DNA of 64,000 bases from JAJEAD01 sp965221555. GTDB taxonomy: Bacteria > Pseudomonadota > Gammaproteobacteria > HK1. The translations under genes were made by a program, and so were the position numbers. Every line of letters begins with the position of its first letter. Position 1 is the first letter of the stretch. The notes under the pieces are model-generated. The model searched no databases, was not told where the DNA came from, and worked only from the letters and a program-made list of their open reading frames with translations. The stretch lies in the NCBI GenBank assembly GCA_965221555.1, contig OZ244895.1:1488001-1552000 (forward strand), in the 5' to 3' direction. Positions 8,709 to 18,863 of this stretch are shown here, one piece after another.

Positions 8709-10238
8709 ATGAATTGGAGCGCCCCTCGTCGCCTCCTTGCCGGGCATCCCCGGGCGGTTGACGCGCAGTGCCTCGTCGCCGGGCTCGCCCTGCCGCTGGC
8801 CTTCGCTCCCTACAGTCTCGCCCCCGTCGCCCTCCTGGCGGTGACCCTGCTCTACCTGGGTTGGCTGGATGCGTCGCCATCGCGCGCCTTCTGGCGTGGA
8901 TGGCTCTTCGGCGCCGGCGCGTTCAGCGTCGGCGTGTCCTGGATCGTGCACAGCTTCCTTGTCGTACACGTCGCTCTGCCGGTCGCGCTCTTCCTTACCG
9001 GTGGGCTCATCGCGTTGCTTGCCTTCTATCCCGCCCTCGTCGGATACCTCGTGCGTCGCTTCGCATCGGGTCCTCCGGGGTTCACGCTCCTCGCCGCCTT
9101 GCCGGGAGCCTGGACCCTCATGGAGTGGGCGCGGGGATGGCTGTTTACCGGGTTTCCCTGGCTGGAGCTCGGGTACAGCCAGATCGACTGGCCTCTCGGG
9201 GGCTGGTTCGCGGTGCTCGGCGTGCACGGGGTCACCCTCGCGGTCGCGCTCGTCGGCGGGGTTCTCGCGTTCCTGATCGCGTCGGCGAGCCGCTGGCGCT
9301 GGATCGCGCTGGCGTTGCCGCTTGTGCTGTGGGGTGCGGGCGGTGGACTCGACTTCGTGACGTGGACGCAGCCGGCGGGGAGGGCGCTGCGCACCGCGCT
9401 TGTGCAGGGGAACATTCCCCAGGAAAGCAAGTGGCGGCCCGAGATGCGCGAGCCCACTCTGAATCGCTATCTCGACCTGTCGCGCCGGCACGCGAAAGCC
9501 GACCTGATCGTGTGGCCGGAGACCGCGCTGCCCATTGTTTATCAGGACGCGGAGCCCATTGTCCATGCCATCGACCGCGAGTTCGCCGCGGCGGGAACGA
9601 CTCTCGTCCTGGGCGTGCCCTGGTACGACGGGGCGGAGGACCGTTATTACAACAGCGTCGTGGCGACAGGGTCCGAGCGCGGTGTCTATCACAAGCGCCA
9701 TCTCGTCCCCTTCGGCGAATATCTGCCCCTGCGCTCCATTCTGCTTCCCGTCACGAGGGCTCTGGGGGTGCCCAGCCCCGATTTCAGCCGCGGTCCGTCC
9801 ACGCCTCTGATCTCCGTGGCCGGACACCCGGTCGCGACCGCCATCTGCTACGAGGTGGCCTTCGGATCGGAGATCGCGGCGATGCTGCCGGACGCCGAGC
9901 TTCTCCTCACCGTGAGCAACGACGCGTGGTTCGGCGCCTCCATCGGCCCGCACCAGCACCTGCAGATCGCCCGGGCTCGGGCGAAGGAGACGGGGCGCTA
10001 TCTCGCTCGCGCGACGAACACCGGCATCTCGGCGATGGTCAATCCCCGAGGCGAAGTGGTCGCGCAGTCGCCCCAGTTCGAGATCGATGTCATCGAGGCC
10101 GACATGCTGCCGATGAAGGGCGCCACCCCTTACGTTCGGATCGGGAACCTCCCCGTAGTGGGGATGGCGCTGGCTCTTCTGTGGCTTGCCGCCCTGTCCC
10201 GATACAGTCGGGACCGGAAAAGGCGTGATGGGATCTGA
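8709..10238 (+). CDS. lnt: Apolipoprotein N-acyltransferase
   Basis: Integral membrane enzyme that adds the third acyl chain to lipoproteins. 509 residues from ATG 8709. The N-terminal ~210 residues contain six or so hydrophobic spans. The C-terminal periplasmic nitrilase-like domain shows the catalytic triad: Glu in VWPETALP, Lys in YHKRHLVPFGEYLP, Cys in TAICYEVAFG; a last span lies before the C-terminus. An upstream in-frame ATG at 8643 would add 22 polar residues and is less likely. The gene normally follows corC directly; here 4.2 kb and an opposed operon separate them. Confidence 0.96.
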   Translation: MNWSAPRRLLAGHPRAVDAQCLVAGLALPLAFAPYSLAPVALLAVTLLYLGWLDASPSRAFWRGWLFGAGAFSVGVSWIVHSFLVVHVALPVALFLTGGLIALLAFYPALVGYLVRRFASGPPGFTLLAALPGAWTLMEWARGWLFTGFPWLELGYSQIDWPLGGWFAVLGVHGVTLAVALVGGVLAFLIASASRWRWIALALPLVLWGAGGGLDFVTWTQPAGRALRTALVQGNIPQESKWRPEMREPTLNRYLDLSRRHAKADLIVWPETALPIVYQDAEPIVHAIDREFAAAGTTLVLGVPWYDGAEDRYYNSVVATGSERGVYHKRHLVPFGEYLPLRSILLPVTRALGVPSPDFSRGPSTPLISVAGHPVATAICYEVAFGSEIAAMLPDAELLLTVSNDAWFGASIGPHQHLQIARARAKETGRYLARATNTGISAMVNPRGEVVAQSPQFEIDVIEADMLPMKGATPYVRIGNLPVVGMALALLWLAALSRYSRDRKRRDGI

Positions 10239-10326
10239 CAAGAGGTGGAGTGACAGAGTCCACCGCATCGTGGACAGTGCCGGCGGGAGGATGGCCCGCG
10301 GCACAAGCCCGGCCGGGCGCGCCGTT

Positions 10327-10806
10327 TCAGGCGTTGCGTGCGCGGGAGCGCTCGAGCGCCCGGTGCTTGGTCCGGATGAAGACGCCGTGGGATACGTAGA
10401 CAAGGTCGGCGACCCGACGCACGAGATGTTCCTCGTACTTGTCGAGCGCACCGTCGGCAAAGGCGACGGACCACAGGAGCTCGATCAGATTCTCCTTTTC
10501 ATCCAGCCGAAAGTGATCGTTGATGAGCCGGGTGAACTCGTATAGGGAAGTTGCATCGTCGGCGTGGCGCTCCGCCTCCCGGTAGAGTTCATTGGCGGCG
10601 GCGGAGTCGAGCTCGAAGACCTGCCGCAACGCGCGTTCGATCGCGCCCCTCTCGACCGCGGTCACTTCGTCGTCCGCCCGACTCATCTCCACCAGCAGGG
10701 CGGCGCCCGCGATCCGGCACGCGCGGTCTCGCTCCGCCGCGACGGCCGGGCCCGCGGGGTCATGCAAGGATGTGTCGAATAGCCGCGCCAGGGCCTGCAG
10801 CATCAC
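10327..10806 (-). CDS. TerB-like (tellurite resistance B-like) protein
   Basis: A 159-residue soluble all-helical protein of the TerB/DjlA-like family. The pattern of acidic metal-binding turns is visible as MSRADDEVTAVER near residue 42 and SVAFADGALDKYEEHLVRRVADL near 115. Such proteins are common as single genes in gammaproteobacteria and their function is not established; nothing nearby supports tellurite resistance. It is convergent with lnt, 88 bases away, with no clear terminator between them. Confidence 0.8.
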   Translation of the reverse strand: MMLQALARLFDTSLHDPAGPAVAAERDRACRIAGAALLVEMSRADDEVTAVERGAIERALRQVFELDSAAANELYREAERHADDATSLYEFTRLINDHFRLDEKENLIELLWSVAFADGALDKYEEHLVRRVADLVYVSHGVFIRTKHRALERSRARNA

Positions 10807-10851
10807 TCAAGCCCTCGATGGCCGCGGCTGCGGATCGGGGAAACCGGGCGT

Positions 10852-12048
10852 TCAGGGCGCATGCCAGATTTCGGAGTCCGGGTTGAAGGCGAGCCACGCA
10901 AAGGCGAAATGGACGCCGGATTCGATCGTCGTGAGGCGGCTTCCCGCCAGCGGTCCGGCGGTTGCGACGCCGAAGAGATTCCAGGTGCTTCCCGTCTCGC
11001 GGTCCATGATCCGACCCTCCAGGGCTTCGAAGGACAGCTCCCGTTTGCCTGCGCGTCGCGCGTAGGCGGTGGCCGAAAGGACGTGGCGCGAGTCCGCGAC
11101 GATAGACTCGTCGAGCACCGACAAGGTTCCTTCCCGGCTGAACACCACGACCGGAGTATCCGCCACCTCGTCGTTCACGACGGATACCCGCGAGAGCGCG
11201 GAAAAGGGATAGAGCTTGTGGTGGTCGCCCACCGTAACGTTGAGCACGCGCTCCATCGGGGGCAGGCGTTCGTCGACCGGGTCGAAGAAGAGGAAGGGCC
11301 GATCCTCGATCGAATCGTAGCCGCGATAGGGATTGGAGCCGTAGGGGCGGTGGTGTCCGGTGTTCCGGGAAAGGACCGGGGCCCCGGGGTACGCGCGCCG
11401 AAAATCCTCGTAGGCGACAATGCTCGCGGGATGCCGGGTGAGCACGGTGCCCGCCAGATCGCCCACGATGGCGCGGCCGGTGAACTGTTGCCACCAGCTC
11501 TCGGTCTGCCGGTCCCACATCACGAGGTCGCTCTTGCGCAGCTTGCCGGTGGTGCCGAAGTCCAGGAGCCGGTCGCCCGCCCGGCGGTCGAATACGATCG
11601 AGGCATTGCACAGTGGGCAGAACGTGACCGAGAGGGGAATTCCGCCCACTTCATCGTTGACGATCTCGTGCCAGGTCAGGATCTGGAGCGGATAGGCTCT
11701 GGTTTCATCGCCCGCGCTCACCACGATCACCGGCTCTCTCGGGTCGAGCCACTCGTCGGCCTCTTCGCCCGTCACGAAGTCGGGTTCGTCGATGGGAGGA
11801 ATCCCGTCCCGGGGCGGTCCTCCCGAGTGCACTTCTTCCAGATCGACCAGCGAAGTGGAAAAGTCCGTACGAGGCCACTCTGCTTCGTATCGGGACAAGG
11901 CATCCGAGGCGGCGGGAGACATCCACCCGAAGCTGAGCGCAATGGACACGGCGCGAAGAACAATGGACGCCGTCGGGGCGGGGGCTCCTCGGGGGCGTCG
12001 ACGGCGCTCGGGAGAGCGCGGTGGGAACGGCCAGGTCCGGCATCGCAT
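10852..12048 (-). CDS. DUF3179 domain-containing exported protein
   Basis: About 398 residues from ATG 12048. The body is a DUF3179 domain: it has the HEIVNDEVGG motif, the paired cysteines TFCPLCNASIVFDRR, the W-Q-Q-FTG motif and a second half containing the repeated VVNDEV motif. The start is uncertain; in-frame starts exist at 12147 (TTG) and 12078. From 12048 an arginine-rich stretch leads into a hydrophobic segment ending MSPAASDA, which looks like a signal peptide, so the protein is probably periplasmic. Its biochemical function is unknown. The upstream gene for an exported protein ends about 95 bases before this start, so the two are probably co-transcribed. Confidence 0.75.
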   Translation of the reverse strand: MRCRTWPFPPRSPERRRRPRGAPAPTASIVLRAVSIALSFGWMSPAASDALSRYEAEWPRTDFSTSLVDLEEVHSGGPPRDGIPPIDEPDFVTGEEADEWLDPREPVIVVSAGDETRAYPLQILTWHEIVNDEVGGIPLSVTFCPLCNASIVFDRRAGDRLLDFGTTGKLRKSDLVMWDRQTESWWQQFTGRAIVGDLAGTVLTRHPASIVAYEDFRRAYPGAPVLSRNTGHHRPYGSNPYRGYDSIEDRPFLFFDPVDERLPPMERVLNVTVGDHHKLYPFSALSRVSVVNDEVADTPVVVFSREGTLSVLDESIVADSRHVLSATAYARRAGKRELSFEALEGRIMDRETGSTWNLFGVATAGPLAGSRLTTIESGVHFAFAWLAFNPDSEIWHAP

Positions 12049-12143
12049 CAGTATCGTCCGCGGATGGTGGCGCTGCATCGGCGGGGTGCGCGTTGCTTGG
12101 GTGCGGGAGCGTGGGGGCGGGAAGCGAGAGTGGTCGCAAGCGC

Positions 12144-12716
12144 TCAACGGCGCGCCACCACGCGTACCCGATCGCCCAGGGTTCTTTGTACGTACCTTCT
12201 CGAGCCCCGCAGGCTGAACGTGGTCTCTCGATAGCCCGCTCCCTCGACGCGATACCTGAACACCAGCCGCGACCCCCTCATCACGCGATCGAGCTCGGCG
12301 CTGCGCACGCGATTGCCGTCGATCTCGGCGATGACGAAGTCGGCGTGCCAGTCACCGGTCTCGCAGGGGGTCAGCACGGCGGTGGAGGCGAGGAACCTCT
12401 CGTCCACCAGCCAGGTGGGACAGGTCCGAGACGAAAGGCGCTCGAATCCCTCGGGGATCGTGAAGCGGCCGCGCACAAGCGACTCGCCGTCGACGTACAC
12501 CCGGAAGTGGTAGCCGCTTTCGTTCTCGACGTTGGCGGTGCGCGATTGCGCGCCGGCCTCGCCGACCGGGGCGATCTCCCCGTACCACCTTGCCGCCACC
12601 GGCACCGGCGACAGGGTGAGCAGCGAGAGGGCCACGATCGTCCATGCAAGTGGGGATCGGGAAGCGCGGCCACGCGAGCGCCGGTTCCGGGGCCGGGATG
12701 CGCGGGCGAGGCTCAT
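12144..12716 (-). CDS. Exported protein of unknown function
   Basis: I do not recognise the family. From ATG 12716 the product is 190 residues: an arginine-rich n-region, a hydrophobic core (TIVALSLLTLSPVPVAA) with an AxA cleavage site, then about 145 residues with alternating hydrophobic pattern that suggests a beta-rich periplasmic domain. Two cysteines (TCPTW and TPCETGDW) could form a disulphide. The frame is open further upstream to 12899, but that part has no similarity and lacks a signal peptide. It lies directly before the DUF3179 gene on the same strand, a hint of a shared periplasmic role. Confidence 0.55.
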   Translation of the reverse strand: MSLARASRPRNRRSRGRASRSPLAWTIVALSLLTLSPVPVAARWYGEIAPVGEAGAQSRTANVENESGYHFRVYVDGESLVRGRFTIPEGFERLSSRTCPTWLVDERFLASTAVLTPCETGDWHADFVIAEIDGNRVRSAELDRVMRGSRLVFRYRVEGAGYRETTFSLRGSRRYVQRTLGDRVRVVARR

Positions 12717-12825
12717 CGGCTCGAGGTCCCGGAGCAGCGGACTCGGGGAACCAGGGCGTCCGGAGCGCATGGATGAAGACCCGAGGATGGTCTCTTCGAC
12801 TCCCGCGAGTCGGGTCCGGATCGCC

Positions 12826-13794
12826 TCATGTTTTACCCTCCCGTGACCAGGGCAGGCAGTCGAGATCGACGTTGCCGCCCGACAGCATGATACCGGCACG
12901 CTGTCCCCGCAGGTCCAGCTCGCCGTCCAGAAGCGCCGCGAGCGGGACCGCGGCGGAGGGCTCCACGACGAGCTTCATGCGTTCCCAGATCGCGCGCATC
13001 GCCGCCACGATCGCGTGCTCGCTCACGGTGACGATGCGATCCACCCGGTCCCTGATGATCGGAAAGGTGAGCTCGCCCACCCCGGTGCGCAAGCCGTCCG
13101 CGACGGTATCCGGGGCCGACGCCGCCCTCACGATGCGCCCGGCTTGGAAAGAACGCCAGGTGTCGTCCGCGGCGCGCGGCTCCACGCCGATCACCGAGAT
13201 GCCGGGATGGGTCTCCTTCACCGCGATGGCGGTGCCGCTCAACAGGCCACCGCCTCCCACCGGAGCGAGCACCACATCGAGATCGGGCACCTGCGCGAGC
13301 AGTTCGAGCGCGGCGGTGCCCTGTCCGCAGATGATTCGCTCGTCGTCGTAGGGCGAGACGAAGGTCATCCCGTGCTCGTCGAGAACTCTGTCCACCGCAT
13401 TCTGGCGGCTCGCGTCGTTCGGCTCGCACTCGACGAGCTCCGCGCCGTAGTGGCGCATTGCGGCCTTCTTGATCGCGCTCGAGTTTACCGGCGTCACCAC
13501 AATGGCGCGGGCTCCCCGGAGACTCGCCGCGAGCGCCAGCGCGGCCCCATGATTGCCCGAAGAGTGGGTCGCCACCCCGCGCTCGAGCTCTGCCTCGGCG
13601 AGGGAGAACACCGCGTTGCAGGCGCCACGAAACTTGAACGCCCCGACCCGCTGCAGGTTTTCGCACTTGAAGAAAAGGCGCGCTCCCGTGCGTTCGTCGA
13701 GGCTCGCACAGGTCGACACCAGCGTGCGGTGAACATGAGGAGCGATGCGCTCGGCGGCGCATTCGATTGCCGCGAGGCGAGGCGGGGAACTCAT
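12826..13794 (-). CDS. PLP-dependent threonine dehydratase / serine racemase-like enzyme
   Basis: A 322-residue fold-type II PLP enzyme. The Schiff-base lysine is in GAFKFRGACNAV, the Asn/Gly phosphate contacts are in SSGNHGAALALAA, and the glycine-rich phosphate cup is PVGGGGLLSG. It lacks the C-terminal ACT domains of biosynthetic IlvA, so it belongs to the short catabolic dehydratase/serine racemase group; sequence does not decide between them. ATG 13794 gives MSSPPRLAAIE; the frame extends to 13938, but that part is unrelated. A full-length ilvA lies 2.3 kb away. It is divergent from the alcohol dehydrogenase gene. Confidence 0.85.
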   Translation of the reverse strand: MSSPPRLAAIECAAERIAPHVHRTLVSTCASLDERTGARLFFKCENLQRVGAFKFRGACNAVFSLAEAELERGVATHSSGNHGAALALAASLRGARAIVVTPVNSSAIKKAAMRHYGAELVECEPNDASRQNAVDRVLDEHGMTFVSPYDDERIICGQGTAALELLAQVPDLDVVLAPVGGGGLLSGTAIAVKETHPGISVIGVEPRAADDTWRSFQAGRIVRAASAPDTVADGLRTGVGELTFPIIRDRVDRIVTVSEHAIVAAMRAIWERMKLVVEPSAAVPLAALLDGELDLRGQRAGIMLSGGNVDLDCLPWSREGKT

Positions 13795-13936
13795 GAACTT
13801 CGATTCTACAGGTCCGGATGCCGGACCGGATCGCTCCCTGGTTCCGCCTCCCCGGGCGCCTCGATAGCGGAGGCGGCGCTGACGGTATGGCGCGCACTTG
13901 GGGTACATTCGCCCGCCTGCCGGGCCGGCAGAGAAC

Positions 13937-13952
13937 ACGAAGGAGGTGATCC
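13937..13952 (+). promoter_or_regulatory. Unusually complete Shine-Dalgarno of adhC
   Basis: GAAGGAGGTGATCC lies directly before ATG 13953. AAGGAGGTGAT pairs with nearly the whole 3' end of 16S rRNA, a far longer match than any other gene here shows, and argues for high translation. Confidence 0.8.
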
Positions 13953-15062
<1,110 letters not shown>

Positions 15063-15190
15063 TGGCGGGGTCGGCGCGCCCTCGCATCGTGAATGGAGGA
15101 AGCGGGGCGGCCGGGGCCGGTTCACACCAGGGGCGGGCAGGTCTCGTCGAGTATTCCTGAATCAACGGGTAGCGCCGGATCCAGCGAGTG

Positions 15191-15221
15191 GCCAACGGGT
15201 GTTCTCATCATGCCCGTTGGC
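15191..15221. terminator. Inverted repeat between convergent adhC and rpiA
   Basis: GCCAACGGG (15191-15199) pairs perfectly with CCCGTTGGC (15213-15221) around a 13-base loop. It lies between two convergent genes, so it may assist termination in both directions, but there is no T-tract. Confidence 0.35.
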
Positions 15222-15288
15222 GTCTCGCAACCGGCCGACTCCCGAGCCGGCTCGTATGAAACGGCGCGACGGGTAGTGCGAGCAGGCA

Positions 15289-15975
15289 TTAACCCGCAGC
15301 GCGGCGGGAGATTCGGGGCGCCTCGAAGCGGCTGATGCCCTCCTCGCCGGCCACCATCAGCAGGTCGGCGGGGCGGCGCGCGAAAATGCCGTTCGCGACG
15401 GCGCCGGGTATCTGATTGAGTTCGGATTCAAGCGCCGCGGGCGCGCGAAGGTCGAGGTCGTGCACGTCGATGACGGGGTTGCCGTTGTCGGTGCAAAAAC
15501 CCTCCCGAAGAACGGGGCGCGCGCCTCGTTTCACCATCTCGCGGGCAACGAGGGCGCGGGCCGCGGGCAATACCTCCACCGCCAGCGGAAAGCGGCCAAG
15601 GCGGCGAACGAGCTTGGTGTCGTCGACGATGCACACGAAGCGCTCCGCGATCTGCGCGCTCACTTTCTCCCGGGCGAGAGCCCCGCCCCCTCCCTTGATG
15701 AGAAGGCCCCCGGCGGTGGCCTCGTCGGCGCCGTCCACGTACACCGGGAGCGATCCCACCGCGTTCAGGTCGTAGACCCTTATTCCGGCCGATCGGAGCA
15801 GGGCGGCGCTCGCCTCGGAGCTTGCGACCGCGCCGTCTATGCGGTGCCGGATCTCGGCGAGGGCGGCAATGAAGTGGTTGGCGGTGCTGCCGGTGCCGAT
15901 TCCGATGATCTCTCCGGCGGGGACGCAGTCGAGCGCCGCGCGGGCCGCCAAGCGTTTCTTCTCATCCTGCGTCAT
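15289..15975 (-). CDS. rpiA: Ribose-5-phosphate isomerase A
   Basis: Interconverts ribose-5-phosphate and ribulose-5-phosphate. 228 residues, normal length. Substrate-binding motifs are GIGTGSTANHF near residue 25, VDGADEA near 80 and LIKGGGGAL with catalytic acid/base residues near 92. ATG 15975 gives MTQDEKKRLAARAAL, as in other RpiA proteins. It is divergent from ilvA, a common gammaproteobacterial arrangement. Confidence 0.96.
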   Translation of the reverse strand: MTQDEKKRLAARAALDCVPAGEIIGIGTGSTANHFIAALAEIRHRIDGAVASSEASAALLRSAGIRVYDLNAVGSLPVYVDGADEATAGGLLIKGGGGALAREKVSAQIAERFVCIVDDTKLVRRLGRFPLAVEVLPAARALVAREMVKRGARPVLREGFCTDNGNPVIDVHDLDLRAPAALESELNQIPGAVANGIFARRPADLLMVAGEEGISRFEAPRISRRAAG

Positions 15976-16088
15976 GTCGGCAGCGTTTCATCCGATGTCG
16001 CCGGAGTCGGTTCGAGGCCGCCCGACGACGGGTTATCATGGACTCCGTCGCCCTCCCGCCCGAGGGAATTCCCTTCCGAGACCAGAAC

Positions 16089-17603
16089 ATGCCACGAGAG
16101 TACGTGGAGAGAATCCTTCGCGCCAGGGTCTATGACGTGGCCCGCGAAACGCCCCTCGATCCGGCGCCGCTCTTGTCCCGGCGTCTTGCCAACCGCGTGC
16201 TCATCAAGCGCGAGGATCTGCAGCCGGTCTTCTCCTTCAAGGCGCGTGGCGCTTTCAACAAGGTGGCCTCGCTGTCCGCCGAGGAGCGCGCGCGCGGAGT
16301 GGTCGCGTCCTCGGCCGGCAATCATGCCCAGGGCGTCGCGCTCGCCGGCCAGCACCTGGGCGTCGCCGCGCTCATCGTGATGCCGGAGACGACGCCGCGG
16401 ATCAAGGTGGAAGCGGTACGCTCCCTCGGCGCCGAAATCGTGCTGCACGGCGTGTCCTACGACGAGACCCAGGCCCGGGCGAAAGAGCTTGCCGCCGAGC
16501 GCGACCTCGTCTACGTCCATCCCTTCGACGATCCGCTCATCATCGCGGGGCAGGGCACGGTGGCGATGGAGATCCTCCGCCAGCACGGCAAGGACATCCA
16601 CGCCATCTTCGTGGCGATCGGAGGCGGCGGACTGATCGCGGGAATCGGCGCCTACGTCAAGGCGCTGTGGCCGGAGATCAGGATCATCGGAGTGGAGCCC
16701 GAGGAAGCGCCCACCATGCACCACTCCCTCGAGCGTGACGAGCGCGTCGTGCTCGAGCAGATCGGCATCTTCGCCGACGGAGTGGCGGTAAGGCAGGTCG
16801 GGAAGGAGACCTTCCGTATCGCGAAGGAGTGCGTGGACGAAGTGATCCTCGTCAGCACCGACGAGATCTGCGCCGCAATCAAGGACATCTACGAGGACAC
16901 CCGATCGATCGCGGAGCCCGCCGGCGCGCTCGGGGTGGCCGGCATGAAGCGCTACGTGGCGCGCGAGGCAGTGCGCGACCAGACCCTCGTCGCGGTGGAC
17001 TGCGGCGCCAACGTGAACTTCGATCGGCTTCGCCACATCGCGGAGCGCGCGGAGATCGGCGAGGAGCGCGAGGCCCTGATCGCGGTCACCATTCCGGAAC
17101 GTCCCGGGAGCCTGCGCAGGTTCTGCGAGATACTCGGAGACCGCAACATCACGGAGTTCAACTACCGGTACTCGGATGCCGACGATGCCCACATCTTCGT
17201 CGGGGTGGAGCTCAAGAGGCAGCGGGGAGACCGGGAAGGCCTGATCGGCCGCCTCATCGAAGGGGGCTTTCCGGTCGTGGACATGAGCGACAACGAAATG
17301 GCGAAACTCCACACCCGGTACATGGTGGGGGGAAGGGCGGCCGGCGTCGGCGAGGAACTGCTGTATCGCTTCTTCTTCCCCGACCGCCCCGGTGCTCTGA
17401 TGCGCTTTCTCGATCACATGGGCGCGCGCTGGAACATAAGCTTGTTCCACTATCGCAACCACGGCTCGGACTACGGTCGCGTGCTCATGGGGATACAGGT
17501 GCCGCAAGGCGAGCATGACGCGTTTGCGGAATTTCTGGAACGCGTCGGGTACGAGTACAACGACGAGACGGACAATCCCGCCTATCGCATGTTCCTCGCC
17601 TGA
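16089..17603 (+). CDS. ilvA: Threonine ammonia-lyase, biosynthetic
   Basis: Converts threonine to 2-oxobutanoate, the committed step to isoleucine. 504 residues from ATG 16089, giving MPREYVERILRARVYDVA, which matches the usual N-terminus; ATG 16038 in the same frame would add 17 residues. The PLP lysine lies in FSFKARGAFNK, the glycine cup is AIGGGGLIAG, and two C-terminal ACT regions (VTIPERPGSLRRFCEIL and FFFPDRPGALMRFLDHMG) are the isoleucine/valine-sensing part. It is divergent from rpiA. No ilv leader peptide or attenuator is apparent. Confidence 0.95.
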   Translation: MPREYVERILRARVYDVARETPLDPAPLLSRRLANRVLIKREDLQPVFSFKARGAFNKVASLSAEERARGVVASSAGNHAQGVALAGQHLGVAALIVMPETTPRIKVEAVRSLGAEIVLHGVSYDETQARAKELAAERDLVYVHPFDDPLIIAGQGTVAMEILRQHGKDIHAIFVAIGGGGLIAGIGAYVKALWPEIRIIGVEPEEAPTMHHSLERDERVVLEQIGIFADGVAVRQVGKETFRIAKECVDEVILVSTDEICAAIKDIYEDTRSIAEPAGALGVAGMKRYVAREAVRDQTLVAVDCGANVNFDRLRHIAERAEIGEEREALIAVTIPERPGSLRRFCEILGDRNITEFNYRYSDADDAHIFVGVELKRQRGDREGLIGRLIEGGFPVVDMSDNEMAKLHTRYMVGGRAAGVGEELLYRFFFPDRPGALMRFLDHMGARWNISLFHYRNHGSDYGRVLMGIQVPQGEHDAFAEFLERVGYEYNDETDNPAYRMFLA

Positions 17604-17854
17604 GGGAAAGGGCTTGAGGGAGGGGGGTTGGCGAAGTTCCGGTACCGGCCGTCCGCTTTCCCCGATTCACGGCTGCGCACCCCCAACTGCCGGCGTGGAC
17701 CGCGTCTGGCCCGCGGAATCTACCGATCGGCGGGTGCACAGGCGCATCGCCCGGCATGGATGGCGTCGAACGCGCGTCAGGACACGGGAGCAACAGTGTC
17801 GAAGCAAGCCTGCGCGCACGCGGCGCTCGCGAGTCGGCGCGACCGGGGGGCGGA

Positions 17855-18316
17855 CTACTCCAGCGAGAGGATGTGGTCCCAGTGCTCCTTTGCCACCGGC
17901 ATGACCGAGAGCCGGTTGCCGCGCTGCAACAGGGTGAGGCCCTGGAGCGGTCTCTGCATTCGGAGCTCCGAGAGGCTGATGACGCGTCGGAACTTGCGCA
18001 CGAACTTCACGTCCACGTGAAACCATCGGGGGCGGTCCGGATCGCTCTTCGGATCGTAGTGCTTGTCTTCGGGATCGAAGGCGGTTTCGTCGGGGTAGCC
18101 CTCGCGCACGATCTCCATGATGCCGGCAATGCCCGGGATTGCGCAGCTCGAGTGATAGAAGAAGGCGAGATCACCCTTCTTCATCTCGTCGCGCATCATG
18201 TTGCGGGCCTGATAGTTCCGCACGCCATCCCAGCACTCGGTGCGGCGGCGCGCCTTTCGCAAGTCATCGATGCTGAACTCGTCCGGCTCGGACTTCATCA
18301 ACCAGTAGCGTGCCAA
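17855..18316 (-). CDS. EVE domain-containing protein
   Basis: A 153-residue stand-alone EVE (PUA/YTH-like) domain. The N-terminal MKSEPDEFSIDDL, WDGVRNYQARN and FFYHS motifs that build the modified-base pocket are all present. Stand-alone EVE proteins are thought to bind modified nucleotides in DNA or RNA; the actual ligand is unknown. In many gammaproteobacteria this gene lies beside zapA, 6S RNA and the 5-formyltetrahydrofolate cycloligase gene; here it directly follows the predicted 6S RNA on the same strand and the cycloligase gene is absent. Confidence 0.9.
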   Translation of the reverse strand: MARYWLMKSEPDEFSIDDLRKARRRTECWDGVRNYQARNMMRDEMKKGDLAFFYHSSCAIPGIAGIMEIVREGYPDETAFDPEDKHYDPKSDPDRPRWFHVDVKFVRKFRRVISLSELRMQRPLQGLTLLQRGNRLSVMPVAKEHWDHILSLE

Positions 18317-18344
18317 CGTCTCTCCCTCCGCGTTGCCTAGTCGC

Positions 18345-18525
18345 GCCGAAAGTCCGGATGCCCTCCGCGAGCGTCGGCGTGGTTGCGTATCCCCTTAGCC
18401 CTTTCGGTCCAGGGGGGAGCGTCTCGAAGCGTATCAGGCATCCCGTGGAGGCCTGCGAGTCAGGCTCAAGCGACCGCCGGTTCCGTCAACGAGCGCCGCG
18501 GGGGGCGCCCGGAGTCCAATGCGGC
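18345..18525 (-). ncRNA. ssrS: 6S RNA (regulator of sigma70 RNA polymerase)
   Basis: No protein gene fits here. Read on the minus strand, the ends form a long closing stem: GGACUCCGGGCG and CCCCCCGCGGCGC on the 5' side pair with CGCUCGCGGAGGG and CAUCCGGACUUU on the 3' side, with few mismatches. Inside are a segment like the E. coli 6S 5' bubble (GGUCGCUUGAGCC against CAGUCCCCUGAGCC) and a 3' arm like the family (CGAAAGGGCUAAGGGGAUAC). The size, about 180 nt, and the position just downstream of zapA on the same strand match ssrS in gammaproteobacteria. End points are estimates from the stem. Confidence 0.75.
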
Positions 18526-18539
18526 AACGCCGGCATGAG

Positions 18540-18863
18540 CTACTCTTGGGCGGCAATCGCGTTTCCCAGCTTCTCCCGCAGACGGCGGATGTCCGCCGCT
18601 ATGGCGCGATGAATCTCACCCTGCACCCGCTGCTGCCGCACGGCTTCGCGCTGGCGTTCGTTGAACTCGTGGATCAGGTTCAGCGCGGTGATGATCACCA
18701 TCCGCTCCGTGCTCAGGACCTTGCCACCGTCGCGCACCTGGCTCAGGCGCTCGCTCAGCATCCTCGCTGACTCGACCAGCCCCTCACGTTCGCTTGCCGG
18801 GCAGGCGATCGTGTATTCCTTCTCCAGAATCTCGATCGATACCGGAACGATCTCTTCGCTCAA
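18540..18863 (-). CDS. zapA: Cell division protein ZapA
   Basis: A 107-residue Z-ring-associated protein that bundles FtsZ. The globular N-terminal part (VPVSIEILEKEYTIACP) and the long C-terminal coiled coil (about residues 60-105) are typical. Its ATG overlaps the stop of the upstream coiled-coil gene by four bases (ATGA). 6S RNA follows directly downstream. Confidence 0.93.
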   Translation of the reverse strand: MSEEIVPVSIEILEKEYTIACPASEREGLVESARMLSERLSQVRDGGKVLSTERMVIITALNLIHEFNERQREAVRQQRVQGEIHRAIAADIRRLREKLGNAIAAQE

